DNA of 64,000 bases from Saccharina japonica (GCA_008828725.1 MEHQ01004557.1:1-64000); one strand, 5' to 3'; positions 20,279-30,462 are shown, counted from the first letter of the stretch. Notes: generated by a model from the letters alone, not told the origin. Program-made: numbers and translations.

Positions 20279-22682
20279 AGTCCACCTCTCTCTGGTCTAC
20301 AGCCATGACCCCCCCAAACTTCTGATTGTTAAAGTTTCTCGGGTACGTTCTATTTCTATTACTACCGCTGTGCAGCGGCGTACTTCCCACGTTCCCTCGC
20401 GACGACTTGCTCGCAACCGACTGATTCAGCGACAAATCATCCAACGCCCCCAACAACTCGTCTACATTCGCAAACGGTACCGCAGTCATGTTTCTACCAG
20501 CAAAAATCTGTGCACTCAGGGGCGCAAATTGATCATCAATGCTCGTTTTAATTGCTAGCTGCATGGTACCATCTTCCGGGGCTACCGGCCCAATACACCT
20601 CACGTTGGATACTAACAACCTCAACTCTCCGAGGTACTCGGAGAAGGTTGTACCTGGCTCTACCACTAGGTTCTGGAGTGTCTGCATTACTGCAGCCGGT
20701 GAAGTCTTTGTTAATCCTCTACACAGGATGCGCAATATTGAGTCAAAAACCTCTTGACCCCGTTTACCCTCATCCAGGAGTTTTGTTCCATGCTCAAACG
20801 CGCTCGTCACCAGCGTCTTCGTTTTCGGTGCCTGCGGGGATGCAGTGCGAATCGAGCGGAGAATGTAGCGTTCTAAAACATTTTCCCATCCTCGGGTCCA
20901 GTCTACTGTGTTTATATCGTCACAGGCTTCTCTTACACTTCTCACTGCTTTACCCATCGCAGAGGTGAAGTGTACTAAGTCGGCTACGCTATGGTCCGAG
21001 GAAAAAGGGATGTTAGGTCCCGGGATCAAAAGGCCGGTATCGAATCTAGCCATGGTTCGCCTTATAGTTCGGATCGTCGTTGCGTTCAGTGCCTGCGTGG
21101 TTGCAGGTCTACTACGAAGAGTATTTGTCGTGGTGTTACGTCTTGCCTGGTCAGCTATCTCATGGTTGATAACTACCTCTTTCGCACACGTATCATGGTA
21201 ATTTTCGTACTGTGGCTCTTTCTCATACCTGTCTCTCGGGCTCCGGCTGTTACGGTCCCTGTTTCCATTCCCGAAGCCGTTGCTTCCGTCTCCGTTACCT
21301 CCTCCCCCAAAGCCACCGCCCCCGCCGAAACCACCACCGTTACCACCACCGTTACCACCACCGTTACTACCGTAACCGCCGTAACCGCCGCCACCACCGT
21401 TACCACCGTAACCGCCGCCACCACCGTTACCACCGTAACCGCCTCCATCACCGTTACCACCGTAACCGCCGCCACCACCATTACCACCATAACTGCCGCC
21501 ACCACCGTTACCGCTGCCGCCGAAACCACCATTTCCGCCGCCGTTACCACCGAAACCATTACCGTTACCCCCGCCACCGCCGAAACCACCTCCACCACCG
21601 CTCCCGAAGTTGCCTTTGCGGTTACCGCCGCCGCCGAACCCACCACCGCCACCGCCGTTGCCGTGCCCCCCTCTCTTCCCTCCTCCGCTACCTCCACCTT
21701 TTCCACGGCTTCCTCTACTCCCTCTGGAACTCTCGCGGCTGCTCTCTCGGCTTTCTCTTTGCCGAGGGTTGCTGGCGTCCTCGCCAAAATAGCTACCGCG
21801 GATGTGTTCCCTCCCGCGCTTTTGCTCGTTGGTTGTTTCAGGCTTCCCGTCCGGTTCCTTTTTCTGGGAATCGTTGTAGAAGGCCACAACAGCGTTGGCC
21901 GATAGGTGTGGATGGTCTGTCTGGTACTGACACAGTTCTTGGAACCGTTTCTTGTCATGGGTCGAGCCGGTCGCTTGCGGCTGCGGCTTGGCTGACGCCG
22001 TCCCCTCTTTCCCCTCTGGGTTGTGCTCCGGCCAGTCCCGGACTGGGAGCATGGAGGTGTCTTCTTGGATTTGGTGTTGCCGGTGATCCTCTCGTTTCTT
22101 TCGGCTCTCGTTCATGGTTCTCGAGATGGAATTTATGGCCTCGTGTTCCTCCTGCAAATCTGCTTCAGAGCCTCGCACCTCCTTGCCGATCTGACGGACA
22201 GCCAGTTCCGCAGCAGAGATGTCCGCTTCGCGGGACCTGATCTCGGCGTCCCTCTCCGCTTTGGCCCGTTCCAGAATCTCTCGCGCCTTTACCAATTTGG
22301 CTTTGTGGGCGTCCACCTTCTTCGCCTTTACCCCCTTCCTGGCCAACGCTTGTCTTTTCAGGAGGTCTTGTTGTTGCACCTCCTGGGATGCTTGTAGGTA
22401 GACCGCGTCATCCATGGTGCACCTCGCCTTCAGCACCTTTCTCTGTGGTCGCGAGAGGGTAGGAGATGTTGAGGAATCGTTAGATGCCAGTGCGCTAAAC
22501 CGGTTCCCGTTTGAATGTGCGGGGAGTGAGTCTTTGTTTTTCTTCGGTGGAGTCTGGTCAGACTCCGACGAGGTGTCTGATTTCTCAGTCAGTGTGGCCG
22601 CGATCTCCGCGTCCTTCCCAATGATTTCTGCGTCTGTGTCCGCGAGGGCATTTTCCTCGGCTTGCAGCTTACGTGCTAGCAT
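20175..22682 (-). CDS. Gypsy Gag with coiled coil and Gly-rich insert
   Basis: An intact 835-codon frame starting 20 bp inside the right LTR. The N-terminal third is Glu/Lys/Ala-rich and likely coiled coil (for example ERAKAERDAEIRSREADISA). The middle (about 21230-21730) is an unusual Gly-rich stretch of GGGGYGGNG-type repeats following RESSRESSRGSRGSRG. The C-terminal part (about residues 560-800) is a helical capsid-like region with FSEYLGELRLLV and DELLGALDDLSL. Gag forms the particle that holds the element RNA. The zinc knuckle expected at its end lies in another frame. The long open frames on the + strand here are mirror images of the Gly-rich repeat. Confidence 0.8.
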   Translation of the reverse strand: MLARKLQAEENALADTDAEIIGKDAEIAATLTEKSDTSSESDQTPPKKNKDSLPAHSNGNRFSALASNDSSTSPTLSRPQRKVLKARCTMDDAVYLQASQEVQQQDLLKRQALARKGVKAKKVDAHKAKLVKAREILERAKAERDAEIRSREADISAAELAVRQIGKEVRGSEADLQEEHEAINSISRTMNESRKKREDHRQHQIQEDTSMLPVRDWPEHNPEGKEGTASAKPQPQATGSTHDKKRFQELCQYQTDHPHLSANAVVAFYNDSQKKEPDGKPETTNEQKRGREHIRGSYFGEDASNPRQRESRESSRESSRGSRGSRGKGGGSGGGKRGGHGNGGGGGGFGGGGNRKGNFGSGGGGGFGGGGGNGNGFGGNGGGNGGFGGSGNGGGGSYGGNGGGGGYGGNGDGGGYGGNGGGGGYGGNGGGGGYGGYGSNGGGNGGGNGGGFGGGGGFGGGGNGDGSNGFGNGNRDRNSRSPRDRYEKEPQYENYHDTCAKEVVINHEIADQARRNTTTNTLRSRPATTQALNATTIRTIRRTMARFDTGLLIPGPNIPFSSDHSVADLVHFTSAMGKAVRSVREACDDINTVDWTRGWENVLERYILRSIRTASPQAPKTKTLVTSAFEHGTKLLDEGKRGQEVFDSILRILCRGLTKTSPAAVMQTLQNLVVEPGTTFSEYLGELRLLVSNVRCIGPVAPEDGTMQLAIKTSIDDQFAPLSAQIFAGRNMTAVPFANVDELLGALDDLSLNQSVASKSSRGNVGSTPLHSGSNRNRTYPRNFNNQKFGGVMAVDQREVDFEDEDLEFEKVYVIMQSRGGFGRNNNEPAFLHPL

Positions 22683-22683
22683 T

Positions 22684-22700
22684 TCCTGCCGACGACGCCA
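22684..22700 (-). promoter_or_regulatory. Probable primer-binding site of the Gypsy element
   Basis: On the coding strand TGGCGTCGTCGGCAGGA lies one base inside the 5' LTR. It begins TGG, the complement of the CCA end of a tRNA, at the place where minus-strand DNA synthesis is primed. The tRNA species cannot be named without a tRNA set from the organism. Confidence 0.7.
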
Positions 22701-22701
22701 C

Positions 22702-23341
22702 TGTGATGGAAAGAGACTTTGGTAGTCTCTCGTTATCTCAGACCGAAGGGGATGCCCTCAGAGTTTAGTTGGTTCGGAATGGCAGAGACAGTAGTTCAGG
22801 TCAAGGAGAAAGGAAGAAGAAGAAATTGGTCTTTTATTATCGCCACAGCAGGATGGAAGCAAATTCCCAGACTGAAAGAGGGGCTGTGACAGCCTACTCT
22901 TCTCGTCACTATAATTCTACGTCCGCTCCTACAGTAGATCTATCAGATACTCTGCAAGAGTCGTGCACGCACGCGTTCTCCTACGTTAAACTACCCGCAT
23001 TCTCCTAGCAGTTGTAGATACCAACTTACAGTGTCTACGTCTCAAGCACACGAACACAGCAAAGAACGTCCTTCTTACTCGTACTCGTACTCGAGTAGTC
23101 TCTGACTACTCAACTCTCTGTCCAATCATATACTCGTCAACTGTACTGTCCAGCTCTACCTCAGTATGGTTAGTCTAACAGCAGTCTTATCACGCTCTGT
23201 ACGTTAGTTACTCTTACCGCAGTGGCTAGCAGTCAGTCTCTCAGCAGGATAGCCTGCTACCTGCTTACTGGGAGACTGACTCATCCCCTAGTCCCTACTA
23301 TGTAACGCCTCGAAATACTCCATAAACCCAATATCACCTCA
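22702..23341 (-). repeat. 5' LTR of the Gypsy element
   Basis: 640 bp, direct repeat of 11784-12415. It contains the Pol II signals of the element in principle, though none can be pinned down with confidence. It is followed on the outer side by ATAT, the probable target-site duplication. Confidence 0.92.
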
Positions 23342-25536
23342 ATATGCAGTGGGGTTTCCATACAGAAATGTAGGCGTTTTCGGCGTAGGGGATCGGGAAC
23401 AAAAAACGACAACAGAAAACCGAGTCGATTTCCGGTTTCGGTCGGTTTTTGGCAAAACCCGAAAAAACGACCCAAACAGGACGGTTTCGTTCCGCGAAAG
23501 CCGGCCGAAAAACCAACTCTCGGTTTTCGATTCGCAAGACCAGGACAGCCAGTACAGCAGTGCATGGCCCGAAATAAAGCAGTACCAGTGACGCAACAGA
23601 ACCGATGTTCGAAATCGTGAACCGGAAGGCCCTCTTCTTATTCTGATTGGGTAAACGGTAACGACGATCAAGTAAAAGTACACACCCGAGGTACCAGTAC
23701 TACTTCGTATACATCGTAGAAATTCATACGTTTGTCTACTCGTACCACGCTTCGGAGCCCAGCCTTAGCACATCCCTGGCCTCTCAGCCTATACTCTCAG
23801 CGCTTTATTGAAGAAACCACAATTACTTACTCCGGATCGATCCGCGGTATGGTCCTTCCCCCCTCTTCCTTTTCTTCCTCGAAGAAAAAACGTGTGCATT
23901 TGCAGCGACCGCCGCCGCCGCCGCCGACCCCTCTCGCCTCACACAGCACGAGATGGCACTTTTTCTTTGTTTTTTCTTCGATTATTTTCTTCGCTTCATC
24001 CGAAACAACAAAAAGAGCAAAAAAAAAGAGTGGTTATTTTGCGCACGCAGCATCAGCATCATATGCGCGGCCGATGATAACTCGCCTTACACGGAACGAG
24101 ATGGCACCACATCTTCGAGGCTGTGCGTATGTATGTATGTATGTGTGTATATATGTAATATATATATAATATGTATGTGTGTATGTATGTATGTGAGAAT
24201 GGTGGTTGTGAAGGCTGAGAGACGCTGCTGAACTGTGTCTAGACATATCGCCCGAAATGTGGCAGCCTCACAAATTTGATTATTTTTCAACCTTTTGTTT
24301 TCGTTTGTCCCGTTTGCCATGTAGTACATTTTGCTGTGCAATATACTACAAAATACGAAGTACCACACGTAGAATCACGAAAAAGACACAGATCACACCC
24401 AGCAGGCGGCGCAGCGGCTATCGTAGCTGTGTGCCGTGGTGCCGTGCTTTCTCCTTCGGACTCGTAGCATTGTTGTCCTGGAGCATGGAGCTCTTGGCAT
24501 TTTGCAAGCCGCCTGTTTCCTCCTTCATTGATGTGCCATCTGCTGACTTTCTTTCACAGTATATACACGGTATATATGCTGCGTCCTTGATGCGCGAGCG
24601 TAGCGGGCGGTGTCGCCCGCTAAGCGAAGTGCCTTGTACTCTTGTACACAAGAACGGAGAAACACGCGCGAGTGAGTGGCCGATATTATTATATAGATGT
24701 GTTGTGAGTCTCGAGCGTATTTTCTACCAGGTACCCGTTTGGTTCGCAGGTAAACATGGATGTCACTATTAATACGACGTACTCGTAGTATTGCCGAGAT
24801 ACGGATTGCGTCGAAATTATCGGTACGCTGTCCGATTATGTCGTACGGATGGTGGGATATATATATATGTTGGAAAAAAAAAACCGACAAGTGTGAAATC
24901 GAGGATTTGGTCGAAACTCATATTTGCTTCGTAGCTGAGTGTGATAACTTACATACTTCGGTATATGGTGTGCAAGATGCAAGGCCATACGTATACCCGA
25001 GAAATGACAAAAACACTTCTTCTGCTGCTGCGAATAATGTATGTATACCTGGTATGCAGCTGTACGCAGTGATATCAAATGTGTAACTGCTTCTTCCGTG
25101 CAGCAGAATAATGAATAATCGACAAGTTCCAACGGAAACGCCTGACTATTTTTGGCCTTTTTGAAGCCATGTATGTGATTGGTCGGGCCACATTTTCGGC
25201 GGTAGGGCCACAGCCCTAGGCCCTTGAAAAAAAAAAACTGGCTACTCGTATGTCACCCTCTTCCACTCCTGTTGTCCTGTTCATGGCTGTCAGTATGATA
25301 CCAAATATGTGACATTTTTCGTTGCTATTGCATTCGGCATTCGTGGTCGACGAAATTTGGGGTTTTATGCTGAACCAGCTCGTACATGATATATATCATT
25401 TACCTGTACGTAGGGCAGTGCGTTGGCTGAACTTGGTGGCTAGTTGTTGTTAGTTATATAAATAGTTGGATTAATTGGATTAGTTGGATGGCAAGAACAA
25501 GCCAACTAACCGACTTGAATATATACGTATTACAGG
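23342..25536. other. Intronic non-coding sequence
   Basis: Part of intron 1. It starts with the GGTCGGTTT/AACCGA-type block (23390-23540). A TATG/TATA-rich microsatellite lies at about 24126-24200. No coding segment is recognised; open frames lack domains. Confidence 0.5.
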
Positions 25537-25632
25537 GGTCCATAGTAAGTAGGGACCAGATATATTGTTATTAATAGTAAAAATACGTAAATAGAAAGGT
25601 TTTTGTTTTTGCCGTAGGTCCTACTTACTATT
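25537..25632. mobile_element. MITE with GGTCCATAGTAAGTAGGGACC ends
   Basis: The left end (GGTCCATAGTAAGTAGGGAC) and the right end (GTAGGTCCTACTTACTAT) are inverted repeats around an AT-rich core. The same plan is seen at 43970-44074 and 62590-62706. About 100 bp, no coding capacity. Confidence 0.65.
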
Positions 25633-26155
25633 TTTTTTTTTGTCCATCCCATTTATTATCTTCGCCCTTCTTTTCTCTCTCCCTCTTTAGTCGCAACTCA
25701 GATCCGGGGTCACTAAGTATAGGCTCTTGTGAGGGTATTACCCGCTGAGCTATAGGGGTAAAAGATCGATCGATTACCCAGCCCAGGGTAATCCTTATAA
25801 CACTCTCCCCCCCTCTGAACGGCGGGATATTTGGGACGTCGGTACCGTATACGGCCGTACGTTGACCTACCCGCTTCGTTTCAATACCTGGGGAACCAGG
25901 GAGACGAGTTATTTGGGGACGCACGCGCAAGCATTTCTGAAAAAAGAAACGTTCGAAGTGAGATTCGAACCCGTGTCCTCGACGACGTCAAATGTGAGGG
26001 TATTACCTGCTGAGCTATCGGAGTAAAAGATCGATCGATTACCCAGCCCAGGGTAATCCTTGTAACACTCTTCTCCCCCCTCCCCACTACTACGGTACTT
26101 GCCTTGCATTTTTATCGCGAGAAGATTTCAGCACTCTCCTCCCTCGTCGACTTGC
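25631..26155 (-). repeat. tRNA-derived SINE-like repeats (two tRNA-like modules)
   Basis: On the minus strand two modules carry a Pol III A box resembling tRNA: TAGCTCAGCGGGTAA near 25740 and TAGCTCAGCAGGTAA near 26010. The second also has a B box (GGGTTCGAATCTC near 25970). The 3' end of the first on that strand is AATAAATGGGATGG followed by an A-run (the T-run at 25630-25640), a SINE-type tail. Acceptor and T-stem pairing is poor, so these are not functional tRNA genes. Related copies lie at 28725-28800, 44938-45135 and 61829-62130. Confidence 0.7.
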
Positions 26156-26242
26156 GTCGGATTCCGCCTATACCCACGCCACGAAGGCGCTCTCAGCAAT
26201 TGGTTCCTTTTTTATTTTTTCAATTAAAGTAAAAATCTCTCA

Positions 26243-26318
26243 CCACGGTGGGATTCGAACTTGGGGACCACAATGCCAGTAGTCTTTGAAGCTGACCACT
26301 AGTCTACCGGGGCGACCG
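26243..26318 (-). repeat. tRNA-like SINE head with A and B boxes
   Basis: The minus strand reads a tRNA-like unit with the A box GGTAGACTAGTGGTCAGC and the B box AGTTCGAATCCC, followed downstream by a T-run (AGAGATTTTT) as in Pol III terminators. Acceptor and T-arm pairing do not close, so a tRNA-derived SINE head or tRNA pseudogene is likelier than a working tRNA. It differs in sequence from the modules at 25631-26155. Confidence 0.55.
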
Positions 26319-26569
26319 GCATTGGTGTCCCGTAATAGTCCCATGAAAAAAAAATACTTCCGTCGGGCCTCAAACACGACAACCAAGTCAGCAATCACCA
26401 AAGACGCGGAACTCCGCAAACAACCGGACGCAACTAACTGCCTATAAATACCTATCCAACTAATGCCAACTACAGTAGTATCTACTTGGAGACTTCTAGT
26501 CATCCAACTCACTGCCCTATTAATATTTACCTATCATGTGAATAGTATTTCTTTCAATAGATCCCTACA

Positions 26570-26748
26570 GTACAGGACACCTAATAAGAAACAGGCTATT
26601 ATAATAAGAAAACCAGGCTGGGATTTTAGAGGAAAATAAGAAATCCAGGAGTCCTTATATTGAAATTAGTGTAGAAAGCACCCTCTCTCAAAATAAGAAA
26701 TCCAGCCTGGACCATATTTCCTGTTTCTCCTTAGGAGTCCTGTCCTGT

Positions 26749-26750
<2 letters not shown>
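26570..26750. mobile_element. MITE with GTACAGGACA ends
   Basis: GTACAGGACACCTAATAAG at the left is mirrored by a right end reading GGAGTCCTGTCCTGTAC. Internal AAGAAACAGG and CCTGTTTCT, and CCAGGCTGG and CCAGCCTGG, are further nested inverted pairs. The element is about 181 bp with no coding capacity. Fragments of the family occur near 2990-3170 and 9612-9945. Confidence 0.65.

Positions 26751-26795
<45 letters not shown>
26751..26795. repeat. (AAC)n microsatellite
   Basis: About 15 perfect AAC units directly abutting the right end of the preceding inverted-repeat element. Confidence 0.95.
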
Positions 26796-26796
<1 letters not shown>

Positions 26797-27080
26797 TAAT
26801 GGGGTCGTAGCTCTCGCCACTCGTATATCGTGTCCCCCGTAGGAGGTGGAAACTAAATCAATTTCTTGAAATTGTATGAATTATTTTAATTTGCATTCTA
26901 CGTATATGTAATAAATACCTGGTAAACACAATACTTACCATGGTATTGTATTGCGCGAATTTCTTTACAGACGTCACACCTTGGAAGTGTGCCTTGGGAC
27001 CCGGCTCGTTCAGGAAAAAAAAAAATGAAGAAAGAAACACCCTTGATTTCCTACGAAAATACCTGGCTGTTTCTGGCCTT

Positions 27081-27177
27081 TTAACCCTTTTAGAACTGCA
27101 GTCCCGTTATGGGGACAAACCACTCTAATTCTAAGTAATTTGTCCCCAAAACGGGACTCCAGTCCTATCAGGGTTAA
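27081..27177. mobile_element. TTAA-bounded palindromic MITE (type A)
   Basis: 97 bp starting TTAACCCTTTTAGAACTG and ending in CTATCAGGGTTAA, with an inner inverted pair built around GTCCCGTTATGGGGACAAA and TTTGTCCCCAAAACGGGAC. TTAA at both ends is the likely target duplication. Other copies are at 52738, 53282 and 61885. Confidence 0.8.
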
Positions 27178-28425
27178 GGCCCGTAGTCAGTTGGGACACA
27201 TTTAGGATGAAACTTCTGTCGTCAACTGCTAAAACAGCTTTGTGCGCGCTGGTGAAAGGAAGGAAACTTTTTTATTTTATTATTTTTCCCCAGAAAATTT
27301 TGGTGGGACTGCGCGGATCTCTTCTGCTTTAGATTTCTGTGTATAGAATCTCCGGCACTTTCGGGGGGTTTCAGGCTTTCTATAGGTTTCCCGGCCTCAC
27401 CCAGCTCAAAAGAGCGGCCCCTATGTTTCAGTCGATGTGCCCCAGTGTGTGTTGTCTTCACATTAAGCTCGTTTTTTCTACCCAACTCTATCAGTACACC
27501 CAGTTTCTGTCCTGATTCCTAATCCAAGAGAGATACAAATTATGTGGTCACAGACTGTGAGACAGAGAAAAACCAAAACCAAAATAAACGAAAGTTAATG
27601 GGTAAATCAAGTGAAAATGTCAACGTACCGGGTACGAGAACACAGCGGCACGAGCCAAACCAAAAGTGTGTTTGGGAATATATGACTCCCCCGTTTTTAC
27701 TCTGATATGAGCATGAAGCAGACCTTATATTACCGTGCAGAATGGTGTATGTATACCCTGGTATTTAGGCGGCTGTGTAAACTATTAAATCGCGAGTAGC
27801 TTCGCCAGTATCATACACAAGCACGATAGCAAGGGATGCCGATACCCGGTAAGCAAATACTCGAACCTCATCGTGAACCTTATATTCACTAGTACCGAGG
27901 TCTTCCATACACGGAAACCTACATAAACTCGTATTACTTCGAAGTAAAAGTATACCTCGTACCTTCTCGTGCGCGAGGCATGGTGCACGAAGTACACCGG
28001 TATCAAGCAGCGTTTTGATTTGCGTTGGTGTCTTTGCATTGTTGATTATATCCGGTATGGTATCTAGAATCCTTGCGCGTTGTATTTGCATGTTTCGTCG
28101 TCGCTTGCTGCCGCCGGGCCGGCCTCTGACGTGTATACTGCTGCTATCATATTTTTCGGTTTTTCTTCGTCCACGACAAGGAAATGACACCTTTTTTTTT
28201 TTCACTCGAAATTTCGGGCTCATATTTTTGTGACATCATATTTCTGTGATTTCATATATTTATAGCAATGCACCACCGTGTCCCCCCCCCCCCCACTCCA
28301 CTTTATGAAACCCCTTCCTACCTTGTTGCTTGTGTCCCATTTTACATTCCTTCCGCTGGCATTGACTTTGTCGTGCTGCTCACAAATAATGCCTTCCCGA
28401 TTGTCCCCATTCTCAAAATTATTAG
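27178..28425. other. End of intron 1, no gene seen
   Basis: Mixed sequence with T-rich and C-rich runs. A minus-strand frame at 27765-28223 (152 codons) shows no motif and lies in the intron; it is probably chance. The acceptor of intron 1 is at 28424-28425. Confidence 0.5.
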
Positions 28426-28554
28426 ATGATCGGGAAGCAGGACCCGTACTTGAAGCTCTGGGTGGGTCGGGCGGGCACGAAGGTGCAGACCAACGTGCAC
28501 GACGGCGGCGGATGCAGTGCCACGTGGGGGCAGTCCTTCAAGTTCTCTGTGGAG
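28426..28554 (+). CDS. C2-WW gene exon 2 (C2 core)
   Basis: Residues 25-67, phase 0 on both sides. It carries the C2 signature GKQDPYLKLWVG, then a TKVQT strand and WGQSFKFSVE, the usual W..F.F strand. The exon ends GTGGAG|GCGAGT, so the donor would be GC rather than GT. The GC choice keeps the frame with exon 3, while the nearest GT, four bases on, would break it. Asp30 of the SDPY-like motif is kept, but the Asp expected earlier in loop 1 is absent (NVQM). Confidence 0.9.
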
Positions 28555-28724
28555 GCGAGTCGTCCCCCCCCCCCCTCGCCGGGGATGTTTTTTTTTTTTG
28601 CGTGTGCGTGTATATTATACCGCCGCTGTACGAGTAGGCGTATTATGTAACGAATTCGATTCCCTTCGAACGTACCAGGTATGCGTGATACCTCGAGGTG
28701 CTATACTATATACCAGGTACGTGT

Positions 28725-28800
28725 TATAAGGATTTACCCTGGGCTGGGTAATCGATCGATATTTTACCCCTAAAGCTCAGTAGGTAATCCCCTCACATAC
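28725..28800 (+). repeat. Truncated SINE-like copy
   Basis: This + strand segment matches the minus-strand heads at 25730-25800 and 26000-26060: TACCCTGGGCTGGGTAATCG, then ATCGATATTTTACCCC, then AAAGCTCAGTAGGTAATCCC (the A-box region). The copy stops before the B box. Confidence 0.65.
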
Positions 28801-28851
28801 GTGCGAGTATTCGTGTATTGCCGTTGCTTTGGGTTTGTTGTTGTTGAGCTT

Positions 28852-29343
28852 TTAACCCCTCAACCCCTTAAGAACCGGTCCGTCGATTTTGGGGACAAAT
28901 TGCTCGGAATTAGAGTGGGATACATTTTGCAGTTCTGTAAGAGGGTTAAGAACCGGTCCAACGGTTTTGGGGACAAATTGCTCGGAATTAGTGTGGGATA
29001 AATTTTGCAGTTCTGTAAGAGGGTTAAGAACCGGTCCAACGGTTTTGGGGACAAATGGCTCGGAATTAGTGTGGGATAAATTTCGCAGTTCTGTAAGAGG
29101 GTTAAGAACCGGTCCAACAATTTTGGGGACAAATTGCTCGGAATTAGTGTGGGATAAATTTTGCAGTTCTGTAAGAGGGTTAATAACCGGTCCGACGGTT
29201 TTGGGGACAAATTTCTCGGAATTAGTGTGGGATAATTTTTGCAGTTCTGTAAGAGGGTTAAGAACCGGTCCCACGATTTTGGGGACAAATTGCTCGGAAT
29301 TAGTGTGGGATAATTTTTTTTTTGCAGTTCTGAAAAGGGTCAA
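28852..29343 (+). repeat. Six-copy array of TTAA-bounded MITE units (type B)
   Basis: Units of about 78 bp begin TTAAGAACCGGTCC, continue with TTTTGGGGACAAATTGCTCG and GAATTAGTGTGGGATA, and end TTTGCAGTTCTGTAAGAGGG. Copies start near 28870, 28948, 29027, 29104, 29183 and 29262. Neighbouring units share a single TTAA, apart from small changes. Single dispersed units occur at 31346, 33619 and 50195, and a second array at 52831-53285. Confidence 0.9.
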
Positions 29344-30462
29344 GTCTCCTGAGCTGCGACGTGCAGCCGTACTGGTTAAAAATGTTGAGCATTTTACCCG
29401 CCATAGCGAGGCCGCCGCCGACGCCGACGCCTTTCGTAGAAGTATTATTATGATTATGACTAGTATTATTTGTTCCCTGAGTGAGCTACGAACGTACTGG
29501 TGAAACCATTTTCCCACCGAAACTACTGTAGGCCGCCGACGACGCCATTTGTTTTAAGGTATGGCTATTTATAATCCCCTGGAGTGCTGGTACATAAAGA
29601 GGCTACCGTGTATGACAGCGCATATCACACACCCTCGGGTGAATTTCAAAGCCAATTTTCTCCGTAACCAGGGGGGCACAGACAACGAAAAAGGCGGCGT
29701 TCGGGGCATCTCGTCGAGATATTTCCATAGACGGGTCGCTCGGGGTTAGCGCTCGACCGGTCATCGAGCAAATCAGCGTTGAAGTTCGTCCGAGGGGGTG
29801 CGGTATACAGCAGTGTCATATACGGTTACCAATTTTGCATATATAGTCTACGCACCCAACCAACCTAACTACTAAATACGTGTTATATATCACATTTGTC
29901 GCTTTCGTGTTGGCATGTTGGTGTATTTTTGCGCCAGTAACAGTAGCCGAGACCGCGACATGACCTGCATCGTTCCGATTCGCGTGTGTCGATATTGTCA
30001 CGAAACTTATGATTTGGCGGTGGCGAAAACTGTTTTGTATGGGGACGAGTCGGGACGTACACCGTACTCGTGTGTACTCGTACACGACTTCGTATAGATA
30101 TTTCGTTTGTAGATATGATACATATATTTGTTCCCCTCAAAACCCGTAGTTCGCGCGATCGAAGTATCTCACTCAGCTTGCAAACGTGAGTTTCGATAAT
30201 ATCCTAGATCTCACAGCTGTATTTTATTTTTATTTTTCAATATATACATATATATGAATGTCGGGCACTGCAACTCATGTTCGTCTGCAAGTCACGGGAA
30301 GAAGGAACCCGTCGCGGAAGAAGGAGCCCGAGGAGTGTGTTTATTAGTATGAATAGTATTTTGCTTGATTTCCGTACCTTGACGCTCGCTTCTTCTTTTT
30401 TTTTTTGTCTGTTTCGTTTGGTCGTGTTTCTCGTTTCCTTCCTTCAAAAATTATGTGCGCAG

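Larger units (their letters stand above)
11784..23341 (-). mobile_element. Ty3/Gypsy chromodomain LTR retrotransposon (antisense, intronic)
   Basis: Two direct LTRs of 632 and 640 bp bound an internal region coding, on the minus strand, Gag, zinc knuckle, protease, reverse transcriptase, RNase H, integrase and chromodomain in that order. This is the Ty3/Gypsy (chromovirus) order. The LTRs start TG and end CA on the coding strand. ATAT on both outer sides (11780-11783 and 23342-23345) is a likely target-site duplication. The LTRs are estimated by eye at about 96 percent identical, so the insertion is fairly recent. Most gene boundaries carry frame changes, an integrase segment is duplicated around a gap, and 13575 is unresolved. 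Some of these may be assembly errors. As assembled it is not functional. Confidence 0.92.
11167..28425 (+). other. Intron 1 of the C2-WW gene (17.3 kb)
   Basis: Donor GTATGA at 11167, acceptor TTATTAG at 28425, phase 0. It hosts an entire antisense Gypsy element (11784-23341), SINE-like copies at 25631-26155 and 26243-26318, TTAA-bounded and other MITEs, and an (AAC)n array. A 152-codon open frame on the minus strand at 27765-28223 shows no domain and is probably chance. Confidence 0.75.
28555..30462 (+). other. Intron 2 of the C2-WW gene (GC donor)
   Basis: 1908 bp; donor GCGAGT, acceptor GTGCGCAG. It contains a truncated SINE-like copy (28725-28800), a six-copy array of TTAA-bounded units (28852-29343) and otherwise unannotated sequence at 29344-30462. 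Confidence 0.75.

Noticed and set aside
20991-22240. 304- and 342-codon + strand frames rich in Thr/Val or His/Arg
   Set aside because: They are mirror images of the Gly-rich repeat in the antisense Gag frame.
26243-26318. Functional tRNA gene on the minus strand
   Set aside because: A and B boxes are present, but acceptor and T-stem do not pair; a SINE head or pseudogene fits better.
27765-28223. 152-codon minus-strand frame as a nested gene
   Set aside because: No motif, no splice support, and it lies in the intron just before exon 2; chance length is plausible.
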